DNA of 24,224 bases. Source: Psychrosphaera sp. (lineage in GTDB: Bacteria > Pseudomonadota > Gammaproteobacteria > Enterobacterales > Alteromonadaceae). Below the pieces are notes generated by a model. It made no database searches. It was given only the letters and a program-made list of their open reading frames with translations, and was not told where the DNA came from. Positions 8,650 through 16,694 of the stretch are shown here, piece after piece. The number at the start of each line of letters is the position of its first letter. Position 1 is the first letter of the stretch. The stretch lies in NCBI GenBank assembly GCA_028098005.1, contig JAOHFM010000022.1:1-24224 (forward strand). The letters run 5' to 3'. Both the position numbers and the translations under genes were made by a program.

Positions 8650-9423
8650 TTACATATCTAAAGATTTTAGTAACTTTTGAGTTTTGGCGTGTTTTGGCGT
8701 TTCGAATACGTCGTCAATCGTGCCCGCTTCAATTATTTTCCCTTGATCCATTATCATTATTCTATCGCTCAGGTAACGAACCAGTGAGATTTGGTGCGAT
8801 ATAAGTACATAAGTAAGCTGTAACGTCTCTTGTAGCTCCAACAGCAGGTTTATTACCTGTGCCCTTAGTGAAGGGTCTAGTGGAGCTAGAGCTTCATCTA
8901 TGATTACTACTTGTGGGTCTAATATAAGAGCCCTAGCAATTCCGATTCTTTGAGCTTGTCCCCCAGAAAACATATGGGGGTAATAGTTAGCGTGCTCTGG
9001 TAGTAAACCTACCTTGCGCAAGGCATTGTTAATTCGCTCTAAGCGCTGTTCTTTATTTAATCGGGTATTAAAAAGTAGTGGCTGCTCAAGTTGATCGCCA
9101 ATTCGAACGGTAGGGTTAAGAGACTTTTGTGAGTCTTGAAAAATCATTCTAATATTTTGGCAGAAAAATTTAGAGTCATTCCAATTGACTTCGTCATCAC
9201 CCAAATATAGTTTGCCACCATCAGGCAGTTCAGCACCAGCGAGTAGTCGTCCTACGGTGCTTTTACCAGATCCTGCTTCACCAACTATAGCAAGGGTTTC
9301 ACCACGATGCAGATCAAAAGACACTGGACCAATTTCAACGGTACGTCCTTTTTTAAACCAATTTGATTTATCTTTGTAAATCTTTTTAATTTCTCTAACT
9401 GAAAATAGCGGAATAGACTCCAT
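8650..9423 (-). CDS. sapF: Sap transporter ATP-binding subunit SapF
   Basis: SapF is one of the two nucleotide-binding subunits of the SapABCDF peptide-family ABC transporter, on the cytoplasmic face of the membrane. Walker A GEAGSGKS is at residues 48-55, the signature FSGGQ at 152-156, Walker B VVIIDEA at 172-178 and the switch histidine His210. I chose the ATG at 9423 (257 residues): it forms a TAATG overlap with the sapD stop and has an AGGA upstream. A longer in-frame reading from 9456 would overlap sapD by 34 bases and add 11 residues unlike the family. It is last in the operon and converges on ppiD. Confidence 0.92.
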   Translation of the reverse strand: MESIPLFSVREIKKIYKDKSNWFKKGRTVEIGPVSFDLHRGETLAIVGEAGSGKSTVGRLLAGAELPDGGKLYLGDDEVNWNDSKFFCQNIRMIFQDSQKSLNPTVRIGDQLEQPLLFNTRLNKEQRLERINNALRKVGLLPEHANYYPHMFSGGQAQRIGIARALILDPQVVIIDEALAPLDPSLRAQVINLLLELQETLQLTYVLISHQISLVRYLSDRIMIMDQGKIIEAGTIDDVFETPKHAKTQKLLKSLDM

Positions 9424-10418
9424 TACTTCACTTCCTCTATCAGTGGATAATGACACCGAAATTGCTGACGCTTAATTTTCTGCTGTTCAGGCATGATTAC
9501 GCAGGCCTTTTGAGCATTTGGGCAACGTGGACCTAACCGACAACCTGCAGGCAAATGTTGCAAAGTAGGGATGGTTCCTTTTAAGGTATATAAACGTTGC
9601 TTGTTATTCATATCCACTTGACTAAAGTCAGGCTCACTATCAAACAGGGCTTTTGTGTAAGGGTGTTTTGGAGCAGAAAGTAATTTTTTGGTGGGACCGC
9701 TTTCAATTAGTTGCCCGCAGTACATTACGTTAATAGTATCGGCCCAACTCGTAATAGTATGTAAGTTGTGCGTAATAAAAATCACAGCCATGTCTTTTAA
9801 CTGGTTTAAGCTTTTTAAAAGCTTTATAACTTGCAAAGACGTAGAACTTTCTAATGCGGTTGTAGGCTCGTCTGCAATTAATAATTTTGGCGCTTTAGCA
9901 ATGGCCATCGCAATCATAATTTTTTGGCAAACACCTTCAGATAACATATGTGGGTAGCTATTAAAAATAGCGACATGGTCTTTAATGCCGACCTTATGAA
10001 GCAAGTTGCTGCATTTCTTAACTCTTTGTTCTTTATTTCCACCAAACCAGCCTGCGTAGTCGCTGTCTGGTAGTGACTCTTCCAATTGTGAAAATATATC
10101 AGCCGTTGGATCTAAACACCGACGAGGCTCTTGATAAATCATAGAGATATTAGAGCTAATAATTTTACGACGCGCACCATCAGACATTTTATTTAAGTCT
10201 TCACCTAAAAAATGCAAACGATCAGCGGATACGTTCCATCTATTATTTAGTACCCCAACTAAAGCCTTCGCAATTAAGCTCTTCCCTGAACCTGATTCGC
10301 CAATAAGACCACTAACTTCGCCCATCTTCATGGAAAAGTTAGCAGACTCTACCGCACGAATAACTTCGTCGTTGGTTTGTAACTCTATATTTAAGTTTCG
10401 AATATCTAATAAACGCAT
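9423..10418 (-). CDS. sapD: Sap transporter ATP-binding subunit SapD
   Basis: SapD is the other ATPase of the Sap transporter; in E. coli it is also linked to Trk potassium uptake. The 331-residue product has Walker A GESGSGKS at 40-47, Walker B LLIADEP at 179-185 and His217. The ABC signature is degenerate, LSEGV at 159-163, as in E. coli SapD (LSEGE), while SapF keeps the canonical form. The C-terminal oligopeptide-transporter extension has cysteines 293, 299, 306 and 322 in the RLGPRCP context. ATG 10418 lies 6 bases after the sapC stop, with the Shine-Dalgarno TAGGT overlapping that stop; the last base of its stop codon is the first base of sapF. Confidence 0.93.
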   Translation of the reverse strand: MRLLDIRNLNIELQTNDEVIRAVESANFSMKMGEVSGLIGESGSGKSLIAKALVGVLNNRWNVSADRLHFLGEDLNKMSDGARRKIISSNISMIYQEPRRCLDPTADIFSQLEESLPDSDYAGWFGGNKEQRVKKCSNLLHKVGIKDHVAIFNSYPHMLSEGVCQKIMIAMAIAKAPKLLIADEPTTALESSTSLQVIKLLKSLNQLKDMAVIFITHNLHTITSWADTINVMYCGQLIESGPTKKLLSAPKHPYTKALFDSEPDFSQVDMNNKQRLYTLKGTIPTLQHLPAGCRLGPRCPNAQKACVIMPEQQKIKRQQFRCHYPLIEEVK

Positions 10419-10424
10419 ATTTAC

Positions 10425-11318
10425 CTACTGTAACCGACGATCTTTTAATGCACGGCGCAGCCCATCACCGACAATATTCACAGATAAAATGCATATGAAG
10501 AGCAATAAACCCGGCAGCATTACTGTCCAAGGACTTAAATAAAACACATCAATACTATCGGCTATCATGGTACCTAATTCAGGTTCTGGTGTTTGTGCAC
10601 CAATGCCAATGAAGCCAAGAACGACAATATCAAGAATTGCAGATGAAACCGCCATCGCTGCAAAGATAACCAATCCTTCAACCAAGTTTGGAATCAAAGC
10701 ATACTTAAAAAGTTGAAACTTATTTGCACCGTCAAGCCGATAAGCAATAACAAAGTCTTTGTTAAGCAAATCTGCTACTTCTGTACGAACGTGGTGTATA
10801 AATTGAGGTAGCATTGCTAATACAACGGCCCAAAAGGTATTGGCAATACCTGGGCCTAAAATAGCAACAATAACGATAGCAATAAGTAAAGAAGGCATAA
10901 TTAACGCGATATCAAGTATATGGTTTAATGCGCTAGCTCTAATTCCTTTGCTAAAGCCTGCTAAGGTGCCAATGAGCAGCCCAATAGTAAGCGCTAACAC
11001 AACCGCAATGATTGCAAGACCAAATGAATAACTAATACCACTTAAAACTCGCGACAAAATGTCCCTACCTAGTGCATCTGTGCCAAACAAATAATTTATT
11101 TGGCCATCCATCGCCCATGCTGGAGGAACAAGAAGCGCTTCAGGGTGTTGTTCATAAGGAGAATAGGGCGCTAACAACGGGCCAAAAATTGACAGTATAA
11201 ACATGACAATGAAAACCCAAAACGCCACTAAAGCAAAGTGATTACGTTCGAAAAGGCTCCAAAGTTGTTTTAGAGGAGAGTAATTGCTTGGGGATGAGAA
11301 AAACCTAAATTTTGCCAT
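10425..11318 (-). CDS. sapC: Sap transporter permease SapC
   Basis: SapC is an inner-membrane permease of the DppC/OppC type. The protein has a long cytoplasmic N-terminus, a first transmembrane segment near residues 30-52 (ALVAFWVFIVMFIL), and several more helices. The EAA-like cytoplasmic loop that contacts the ATPases is visible in the GFIGIGAQTPEPELG stretch near the C-terminus. I chose ATG 11318 (297 residues) because AGAAGG lies 7 bases upstream. Two earlier in-frame starts exist: ATG 11324, too close to that site, and TTG 11345. The chosen start overlaps the end of sapB by 14 bases, so translation is probably coupled. Confidence 0.9.
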   Translation of the reverse strand: MAKFRFFSSPSNYSPLKQLWSLFERNHFALVAFWVFIVMFILSIFGPLLAPYSPYEQHPEALLVPPAWAMDGQINYLFGTDALGRDILSRVLSGISYSFGLAIIAVVLALTIGLLIGTLAGFSKGIRASALNHILDIALIMPSLLIAIVIVAILGPGIANTFWAVVLAMLPQFIHHVRTEVADLLNKDFVIAYRLDGANKFQLFKYALIPNLVEGLVIFAAMAVSSAILDIVVLGFIGIGAQTPEPELGTMIADSIDVFYLSPWTVMLPGLLLFICILSVNIVGDGLRRALKDRRLQ

Positions 11319-12336
11319 AACCATGCCTTCTCGCCAGCGGATCAAAAATCATATAAACCACATCAAATAAAATAGTCGCCACAAATACCATGCCGGATAA
11401 CACCATTAAGCCACCCTGAATAGCTGGGTAGTCACGCTGATGGATAGCATCAACGAGCCAGAGACCAATGCCTGGCCATGAAAATATAACTTCAGTGACC
11501 ATTGCGAGAGTGATAAGCGTTCCAAAATGAATACCAAGCATTTGAATGACAGGTAATAGGCCGTTTCTTAAAGCGTGGCGTTTTAACACTTGAAAGTCAC
11601 TTAAACCTTTGGCTTTGGCGGCTTTAACATAACTAGTATCGAGTACGTTGTGCATAGACTGACGAGTGGTCCTAATTAGCACTGTAGTAGGGTAAGCTGC
11701 CAGTACGAAGGTCGGCATAATTAAGTGTTTTAAAGCATCTAATAGAGCTTCTGTTTTATATGCAACATCTGAAAGCCAAATGTCTACCAATATGAAGCTA
11801 GTGGCAACGGGAATATCATAAATAAGACTTAGGCGACCAGATACAGGAAACCACCCTAAGTTAATTGAAAACACCAATATCATTATCAGAGCGAGCCAAA
11901 ATATAGGCATAGAAAAGCCAATTAAAGACAAAGCGAGTATGGATTTGTCTAACCAAGGCCGATTTGGGTTTGACGCTAAAATTCCAAGCGGGATAGCAAC
12001 AATAAAGCTATACAACAAAGCATACATAGCCAACTCAATAGTTGCGGGAAGTGCAGTAAAAACTTGTTCAAATATACTGGTATTGGTTATAAAAGAGACA
12101 CCCCAGTCACCATGAATTAAACGGTCAATATAAGAAATGTATTGGACAACAACATTACTGTCTAGTCGGTACTCTTCAATTAAAATTTGATGTAGTTCAG
12201 GCGATATAGATTGGTTACCTGTCATATTAGACAGTACGTCACCAGGAAATAAGTAATTAAGAGAAAACGCAAAAACAGTGACACCAACGGTAACAAAAAT
12301 AAGCAAATAAAACTTTCTTAGTACATAGTTCAACAT
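11305..12336 (-). CDS. sapB: Sap transporter permease SapB
   Basis: SapB is the DppB/OppB-type permease that pairs with SapC to form the membrane channel. The 343-residue protein begins with a transmembrane helix (about residues 9-30, FYLLIFVTVGVTVFAF), followed by an external loop and about five further helices. The coupling loop includes YVKAAKAKGLSDFQVLKRHA, the EAA motif typical of this permease class. ATG 12336 shares its first base with the TAA stop of sapA (TAATG), a coupling arrangement seen again at sapD-sapF. A GGGTAAG lies upstream as a possible ribosome site. Confidence 0.93.
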   Translation of the reverse strand: MLNYVLRKFYLLIFVTVGVTVFAFSLNYLFPGDVLSNMTGNQSISPELHQILIEEYRLDSNVVVQYISYIDRLIHGDWGVSFITNTSIFEQVFTALPATIELAMYALLYSFIVAIPLGILASNPNRPWLDKSILALSLIGFSMPIFWLALIMILVFSINLGWFPVSGRLSLIYDIPVATSFILVDIWLSDVAYKTEALLDALKHLIMPTFVLAAYPTTVLIRTTRQSMHNVLDTSYVKAAKAKGLSDFQVLKRHALRNGLLPVIQMLGIHFGTLITLAMVTEVIFSWPGIGLWLVDAIHQRDYPAIQGGLMVLSGMVFVATILFDVVYMIFDPLARRHGYGKI

Positions 12337-13964
12337 TACTGCTTACCCTTCTGCGTAGCCGAAAAATCTATTCCGCCATAGGGATTAATGTTCACATTTT
12401 TAATGTATTTGTGTTGCACTTTATGTCGTGTTGCATGCGCAATGGGGACCAATGGAACTTGATCTCTAATGATACTCTCAGCGTTGGTATAAAAGATTTT
12501 TCTTGCTGACTCGGTCGTTGTAAATAAGGCACGCTTTACGTTTTGGTCAAACTCTTTGTTACACCAAGCGCTTCTGTTTGAACCTGACATGGCGGCTGCG
12601 CAGCTTAACAATGGTCTATAAAAGTTATCTGGATCAGAGTTGTCGGCTAACCAGCCTATTAAGACGGAATCATGCTCTCCGTTCGCTAATTTTTTTCTAA
12701 ACGTTCCCCAGTCATAAGTAACTATGTTGGCTTTAATATTTAGCTCTTTTAAACTTTGTTGGAGTATTTCAGCCATTTTACCTGCATTGGGATTGTAAAC
12801 TCGCTGCACCGGCATCGCCCAGATATCCATTTCAAAGCCATCAGGAAACCCAGCTTCAGCTAACAAATTTTTGGCTTTTTCAATGTCATATTGACTCACA
12901 CGAGAGTCTTCATTATATGCCCAAGAGGTTGGCGGAAGCAGACTGGTTGCTGGCTGAGCTAAACCAAAATAAACGGCATCTATAATAGCGTTTTGGTCAA
13001 CGGCATAAGAAAGAGCCTTGCGAACCTTCGGGTTATCAAAAGGCGGTACTTCGGTATTAAAGGCCCAATAGCTGACATTCATTGAGGTACTATCGATTAT
13101 GTCAATGTCCTTTCTTTTTTCCAGAAAACCTACTGCGGAAGCTGAAGGATAACCCAATACATCGCATTCTTTAGTTAATAGTTTTGCTAAACGAGTTGAA
13201 TTGTCAGGCGTAATATCAAAAATGATTTGCTCTAAATTGGACTCCGATTGCCAATATTCATCATGTTTTAAATATCGAATGTAGTGATCGCGTTTATATT
13301 CTTTAAACTTAAACGGGCCACTACCAATAGGCATTTGGTCTATTTGCTCTTTGCGATTTTGTTCTATTAATTGGTCGCCGTACTCTTTAGAAAGAATTAC
13401 CGCAAAGTCCGTCGCCATATTAGCTAAAAACGACGCTTGTGGGTCAACCAATCGAAATTCTATGGTTAAATCGTCAACTACAATTATTTGCTCTATTAAT
13501 TGGGATAACCCAATTCCTTCAAAAAATGGGTATTGGCCACCACTCACTTCGTGAAATGGGTGATCTGAATGTAATATCCTTGAGAATGTAAAAAGGATGT
13601 CTGCGCTAGTTAAGTCACGAGTCGGGGTAAAATAATCGGTGGTATGAAATTTAATATCTTTACGTAAGTAGAATCTGTATCGCATAGCATCGCCTGAAAC
13701 GATCACTTTTCGTGCAATATCTGAGGCTACTTGACCTGTATTAGGATCAATTTTTACTAACCGGTTGTATATTTGTTGCGACACGGCATCGATGGTAGTG
13801 CCACTGGTAACTAGCTGAGGATTAAAAGATTCAGGTGAACCTTCGCTACAATATAATAACGTTTTAGACGCTAAACCAGAGTCTTGTTTTACATCGCAAG
13901 CTGCTAGGCTTGAGATGCCAAGCATAATTAAGCAGCTGTTTAATAAGCTTTTAATCTTCGCCAT
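12336..13964 (-). CDS. sapA: Sap transporter substrate-binding lipoprotein SapA
   Basis: SapA is the extracytoplasmic solute-binding protein of the transporter (SBP family 5, peptide type). The 542-residue product aligns by eye along its whole length with E. coli SapA, including the SPESFNPQ start of the mature fold, WFTPTR-like TDYFTPTR, DASF and NDPDNFYRPLLSC. Its N-terminus is a lipoprotein signal, with lipobox LAAC ending at Cys23 and Asp24 next. Asp at +2 is the classical signal for retention in the inner membrane. I recall E. coli SapA as having an ordinary cleavable signal, so this differs. ATG 13964 lies 14 bases inside the 3' end of pspF, with a weak GGA upstream, so translation is likely coupled to pspF. 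Confidence 0.93.
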   Translation of the reverse strand: MAKIKSLLNSCLIMLGISSLAACDVKQDSGLASKTLLYCSEGSPESFNPQLVTSGTTIDAVSQQIYNRLVKIDPNTGQVASDIARKVIVSGDAMRYRFYLRKDIKFHTTDYFTPTRDLTSADILFTFSRILHSDHPFHEVSGGQYPFFEGIGLSQLIEQIIVVDDLTIEFRLVDPQASFLANMATDFAVILSKEYGDQLIEQNRKEQIDQMPIGSGPFKFKEYKRDHYIRYLKHDEYWQSESNLEQIIFDITPDNSTRLAKLLTKECDVLGYPSASAVGFLEKRKDIDIIDSTSMNVSYWAFNTEVPPFDNPKVRKALSYAVDQNAIIDAVYFGLAQPATSLLPPTSWAYNEDSRVSQYDIEKAKNLLAEAGFPDGFEMDIWAMPVQRVYNPNAGKMAEILQQSLKELNIKANIVTYDWGTFRKKLANGEHDSVLIGWLADNSDPDNFYRPLLSCAAAMSGSNRSAWCNKEFDQNVKRALFTTTESARKIFYTNAESIIRDQVPLVPIAHATRHKVQHKYIKNVNINPYGGIDFSATQKGKQ

Positions 13965-15048
13965 TACTGTCCAACAGATTGTACTTCTTTAAATAGCCAC
14001 GTAACTGATGATAAGTCACACCAAGTTGTTCAGCAGATTTCTTTTGATTGTAATGACAATTAGCAAGTGCTTTCTTAATCAAATTAATCTCAAACTCCTG
14101 GCTAGCCAGTTTAAAGTCTAACGGAAAGGTAGGCTCTAATTCTAAAGGAGTACTGGTTTGATTGACAGAAGCATTTAGCAAATCATTACTAGAATTTGGT
14201 GCTACCGATGGGGCAATGACTGCATCCGCTTGTCTGTCTTGTGTTTTTACTCGTTGCTGAGGTCTGTAAGGGCTGTCAAATGGGTCAATAACAATGTCAT
14301 GCACTGGCACATGTGGATTAGCTGCGCGGTAAACACTACGTTCAACTACGTTTTTTAACTCACGCACATTGCCAGGCCAATGGTACTCTAATAAAAAGTC
14401 TTTGGCTTTTCTTGAAAAGCCACTAAACAACTCCCAACCAAGCTCTTTCACCATAGATATCGCAAAATGTTCCGCAAGGATCATTATGTCTTCTCTTCGC
14501 TCTCGAAGCGGCGGTAAAGTAATTACGTCAAACGCCAATCGGTCTAGCAAGTCCGATCTAAATTCACCAGCTTCTGCAAGGGCGGGTAAATCTTCATTAG
14601 TTGCACACACTAAACGAGTATCAATTTTTACTGTTTTAGATCCACCAACACGCTCAAACTCACCGTATTCAATTACTCTCAATAGTTTTTCTTGAACGAG
14701 TCCTGAAGTATTCGCAAGCTCATCTAAGAATAATGTCCCGCTATTTGCTCGTTCAAACCGTCCTTCATGACGTTTACCTGCGCCGGTAAAGGCACCAGAT
14801 TCATGGCCAAACAATTCACTTTCAAGTAGGTTTTCGTTTAACGCCGCGCAGTTAAGAGTAACGTAGTTCTGATCCCATCGACTCGATAGGTAATGAAGTC
14901 TTGCTGCAATAAGCTCTTTACCAGTGCCACGTTCGCCAATTATGAGTACTGGCTTATTGAGTGATGCCAACTGTGAGACTTGTTCTAATACTTCTAAAAA
15001 CGAGTTAGCTTGGCCAATGAGGTTATCTTTCTTCCTAAAATGATTCAT
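13951..15048 (-). CDS. pspF: PspF, sigma-54-dependent activator of the phage-shock operon
   Basis: PspF is an enhancer-binding AAA+ protein that remodels sigma-54 RNA polymerase at the psp promoter; PspA inhibits it in unstressed cells. It has no N-terminal receiver domain. Walker A GERGTGKE is at 38-45, the sigma-54-contacting GAFTGA loop at 85-90 and Walker B GTLFLDE at 104-110; arginines 164 and 170 are in the finger positions. A Fis-type helix-turn-helix is at about 318-356. At 365 residues it is longer than E. coli PspF (325); the extra length is a Pro/Ser/Gln-rich linker at about 258-310. ATG 15048 has no clear Shine-Dalgarno. It is divergent from pspA and its stop overlaps sapA. Confidence 0.93.
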   Translation of the reverse strand: MNHFRKKDNLIGQANSFLEVLEQVSQLASLNKPVLIIGERGTGKELIAARLHYLSSRWDQNYVTLNCAALNENLLESELFGHESGAFTGAGKRHEGRFERANSGTLFLDELANTSGLVQEKLLRVIEYGEFERVGGSKTVKIDTRLVCATNEDLPALAEAGEFRSDLLDRLAFDVITLPPLRERREDIMILAEHFAISMVKELGWELFSGFSRKAKDFLLEYHWPGNVRELKNVVERSVYRAANPHVPVHDIVIDPFDSPYRPQQRVKTQDRQADAVIAPSVAPNSSNDLLNASVNQTSTPLELEPTFPLDFKLASQEFEINLIKKALANCHYNQKKSAEQLGVTYHQLRGYLKKYNLLDSNGED

Positions 15049-15141
15049 AGTTTCAACAGTTGGTTAAAATGACTAATTAGTAGTGTATTTTATATTCATC
15101 AAAACTAAAAGAATTCATTGAATAAATATTAAATCCATATA

Positions 15142-15153
15142 AAACAGCTGTTT
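15142..15153. promoter_or_regulatory. Palindrome in the pspF-pspA intergenic region
   Basis: AAACAGCTGTTT is a perfect 12-bp palindrome in the divergent promoter region, centred about 24 bases upstream of the sigma-54 -24 element. It may be a PspF or other regulator site. The known E. coli PspF enhancer sites lie further upstream, so this is tentative. The rest of the region (15049-15141) is AT-rich, with a possible minus-strand -10 TATAAA for pspF at 15089-15094. Confidence 0.3.
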
Positions 15154-15170
15154 ATAATGAATGTGAAAAC

Positions 15171-15186
15171 TGGCAAGATACCTGAA
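15171..15186 (+). promoter_or_regulatory. Sigma-54 promoter of pspABC
   Basis: TGGCAAG (15171-15177) matches six of seven bases of the -24 element TGGCACG. After 4 bases comes CTGAA (15182-15186) in the -12 position (consensus TTGCW), so the usual GC is GA. The -24 GG and -12 G have the required spacing. Transcription should start near 15195. The neighbouring pspF, with an intact GAFTGA loop, supports sigma-54 control. Confidence 0.6.
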
Positions 15187-15263
15187 TGTATTATCGCAAC
15201 GTGACATTAGGTTACTGTTTACAGAACGGGAACGTTCAATCAACCAACATAGAGGTAAGTATT

Positions 15264-15935
15264 ATGGGAATTTTTTCACGCTTTGCGGATATTGTGAATG
15301 CAAACATTAATTCGTTACTTGATAAAGCGGAAGATCCAGAAAAAATGGTTCGCCTAATTATTCAAGAAATGGAAGATACTTTAGTTGAGGTACGTTCATC
15401 GTCAGCAAGAACCTTAGCGGATAAAAAAGATGTTGTTCGTATTATTGAACGATTAAAAGCAGAAGCTTCAGATTGGCAGCATAAAGCGGAATTAGCGCTT
15501 TCTAAAGATAGAGAAGATTTAGCTCGACAAGCACTTGCTGAAAAACAAAAAAGTGAAGAGCAAGTAGAAGCTTATGCTAAGGATTTGTCAGCGCTAGATG
15601 ACCAGGTTAGTCGCCTTCAAGATGAGATTGGTCAATTACAAGCTAAATTAGAAGATGCCAAAGCGCGCCAGAAAACAATACTGATGCGCGGTAAAACAGC
15701 CTCTTCAAGGCTAAACGTTAAAAGTAAGTTAAGTAACGATAAACTCAATGACGCTTTATCTCGATTTGAGCAATACGAGCGTAAAATTGACACTATCGAA
15801 GCAGAAGCTGAATCTTACGATTTAGGCAACAAGACGTTGGCCGATGAATTTGCAGAATTAGAGTCATCTGACAAGGTTGATAGCGAGCTTGAAGCACTAA
15901 AAGCAAAGCTTAACTCAAATAAAAAAGATAAGTAA
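15264..15935 (+). CDS. pspA: Phage shock protein A (PspA/IM30 family)
   Basis: PspA is the effector of the phage-shock response. It binds and inhibits PspF, and under envelope stress it forms assemblies on the inner membrane that limit proton leakage (ESCRT-III-like fold). The 223-residue product begins MGIFSRFADIVNANINSLLDKAEDP-like, with the amphipathic membrane-binding helix at residues 1-20, and is then almost entirely charged coiled coil. I chose ATG 15264, 7 bases after AGAGGT; an upstream in-frame ATG at 15186 falls inside the -12 promoter element and would not be transcribed as a start. pspB follows after 25 bases. Confidence 0.96.
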   Translation: MGIFSRFADIVNANINSLLDKAEDPEKMVRLIIQEMEDTLVEVRSSSARTLADKKDVVRIIERLKAEASDWQHKAELALSKDREDLARQALAEKQKSEEQVEAYAKDLSALDDQVSRLQDEIGQLQAKLEDAKARQKTILMRGKTASSRLNVKSKLSNDKLNDALSRFEQYERKIDTIEAEAESYDLGNKTLADEFAELESSDKVDSELEALKAKLNSNKKDK

Positions 15936-15960
15936 AACGCACTAAGCGAAGGAGTATGTG

Positions 15961-16200
15961 ATGAGTGACGTAGTAGGAATTTTAGTGGCGCCAATAATTA
16001 TCTTTATGATTTTTGTAGCGCCAATATGGTTAATAATGCATTACCGTAGTAAAAAGCAGGTTAGCCAAGGTTTGAACGAAAGAGAGATTCAAGAGCTTTA
16101 TGACTTAGCGCACAAGGCTGAGTCGTTAGGGGAGCGTGTTAAAACTCTAGAGTCTATATTGGATGTTGAAGCGCCAGGATGGCGTGGACAACCTCGTTAG
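15961..16200 (+). CDS. pspB: Phage shock protein B
   Basis: PspB is a small inner-membrane protein that, with PspC, senses envelope stress and relieves PspA inhibition of PspF. The 79-residue product has an N-terminal transmembrane helix (about residues 5-25, ILVAPIIIFMIFVAPIWLI), then a basic stretch and a cytoplasmic helix with leucines in zipper-like spacing. I chose ATG 15961, with AGGAG at 15950-15954 and a 6-base gap; a GTG codon directly in front (15958) is only 3 bases from that site. Confidence 0.93.
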   Translation: MSDVVGILVAPIIIFMIFVAPIWLIMHYRSKKQVSQGLNEREIQELYDLAHKAESLGERVKTLESILDVEAPGWRGQPR

Positions 16201-16218
16201 AACATGAAGAGGTTTATT

Positions 16219-16656
16219 ATGACAAAGCAAACAAGTAAAAAGTTACAGCGTATACCGAGTAAAGGCAAAGTAGCCGGAGTTTGCGCTGGTTTAGCGGAGT
16301 TCTCAGGAATTGAGACTTGGTTAATTAGAGTTATTTGGTTTAGTGGTATTATCTTCTCTGGCGGCTTTTTTATCGTGGCCTATATCGCCGCTTGGTTCAT
16401 CTTAGACAAAGATGGAACCGTCAGTCGCAAAGAAGGTGGCTTTAGAGCCGAATCGGCTCCTTGGACCAAGTTTGAAAATGAAATTGATAAAGCGGTGCAT
16501 GTGAAAAGAAATGTGTACCAGTCAGGTGAGCCACCAGTTCAAGCGTTTAGAGACATTAAAAGACAATTTGACGGCATTGACGCAAGGATAAGAGGCATGG
16601 AAACCTACGTTACCTCTAATGAGTTCACACTCAAGCGAGAGATTAATAAGCTTTAA
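16219..16656 (+). CDS. pspC: Phage shock protein C
   Basis: PspC is the partner of PspB in the inner membrane and can bind PspA under stress. The 145-residue product has a PspC domain at about residues 8-68, with KVAGVCAGLAEFSGI and a hydrophobic segment FSGIIFSGGFFIVAYIAAW. A polar, helical C-terminal region ends in a likely coiled coil (about 110-145). I chose ATG 16219 because GAGGT at 16209-16213 is correctly spaced; an in-frame ATG at 16204 lacks a site and would add five residues. It is the last gene of the operon; no pspD, pspE or pspG is seen next to it. Confidence 0.93.
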   Translation: MTKQTSKKLQRIPSKGKVAGVCAGLAEFSGIETWLIRVIWFSGIIFSGGFFIVAYIAAWFILDKDGTVSRKEGGFRAESAPWTKFENEIDKAVHVKRNVYQSGEPPVQAFRDIKRQFDGIDARIRGMETYVTSNEFTLKREINKL

Positions 16657-16694
16657 ATAATCGCCTACTATTTAAAAATTGCTCCTCCACGTTT

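Noticed and set aside
8619..8652. 7-bp inverted repeat TAACACT/AGTGTTA at the end of sapF considered as a second terminator.
   Set aside because: The loop is 20 bases and there is no T run on the minus strand directly after it; the hairpin at 8559-8589 is a better terminator.
14369..14695. A 108-codon plus-strand reading frame inside pspF.
   Set aside because: It lies opposite the conserved AAA+ domain of pspF and shows no recognisable protein features.
15186..15263. Upstream extension of PspA by 26 residues from ATG 15186.
   Set aside because: The ATG lies in the -12 promoter element, before the expected transcription start, and the added residues are unlike PspA proteins. ATG 15264 has a proper ribosome site.
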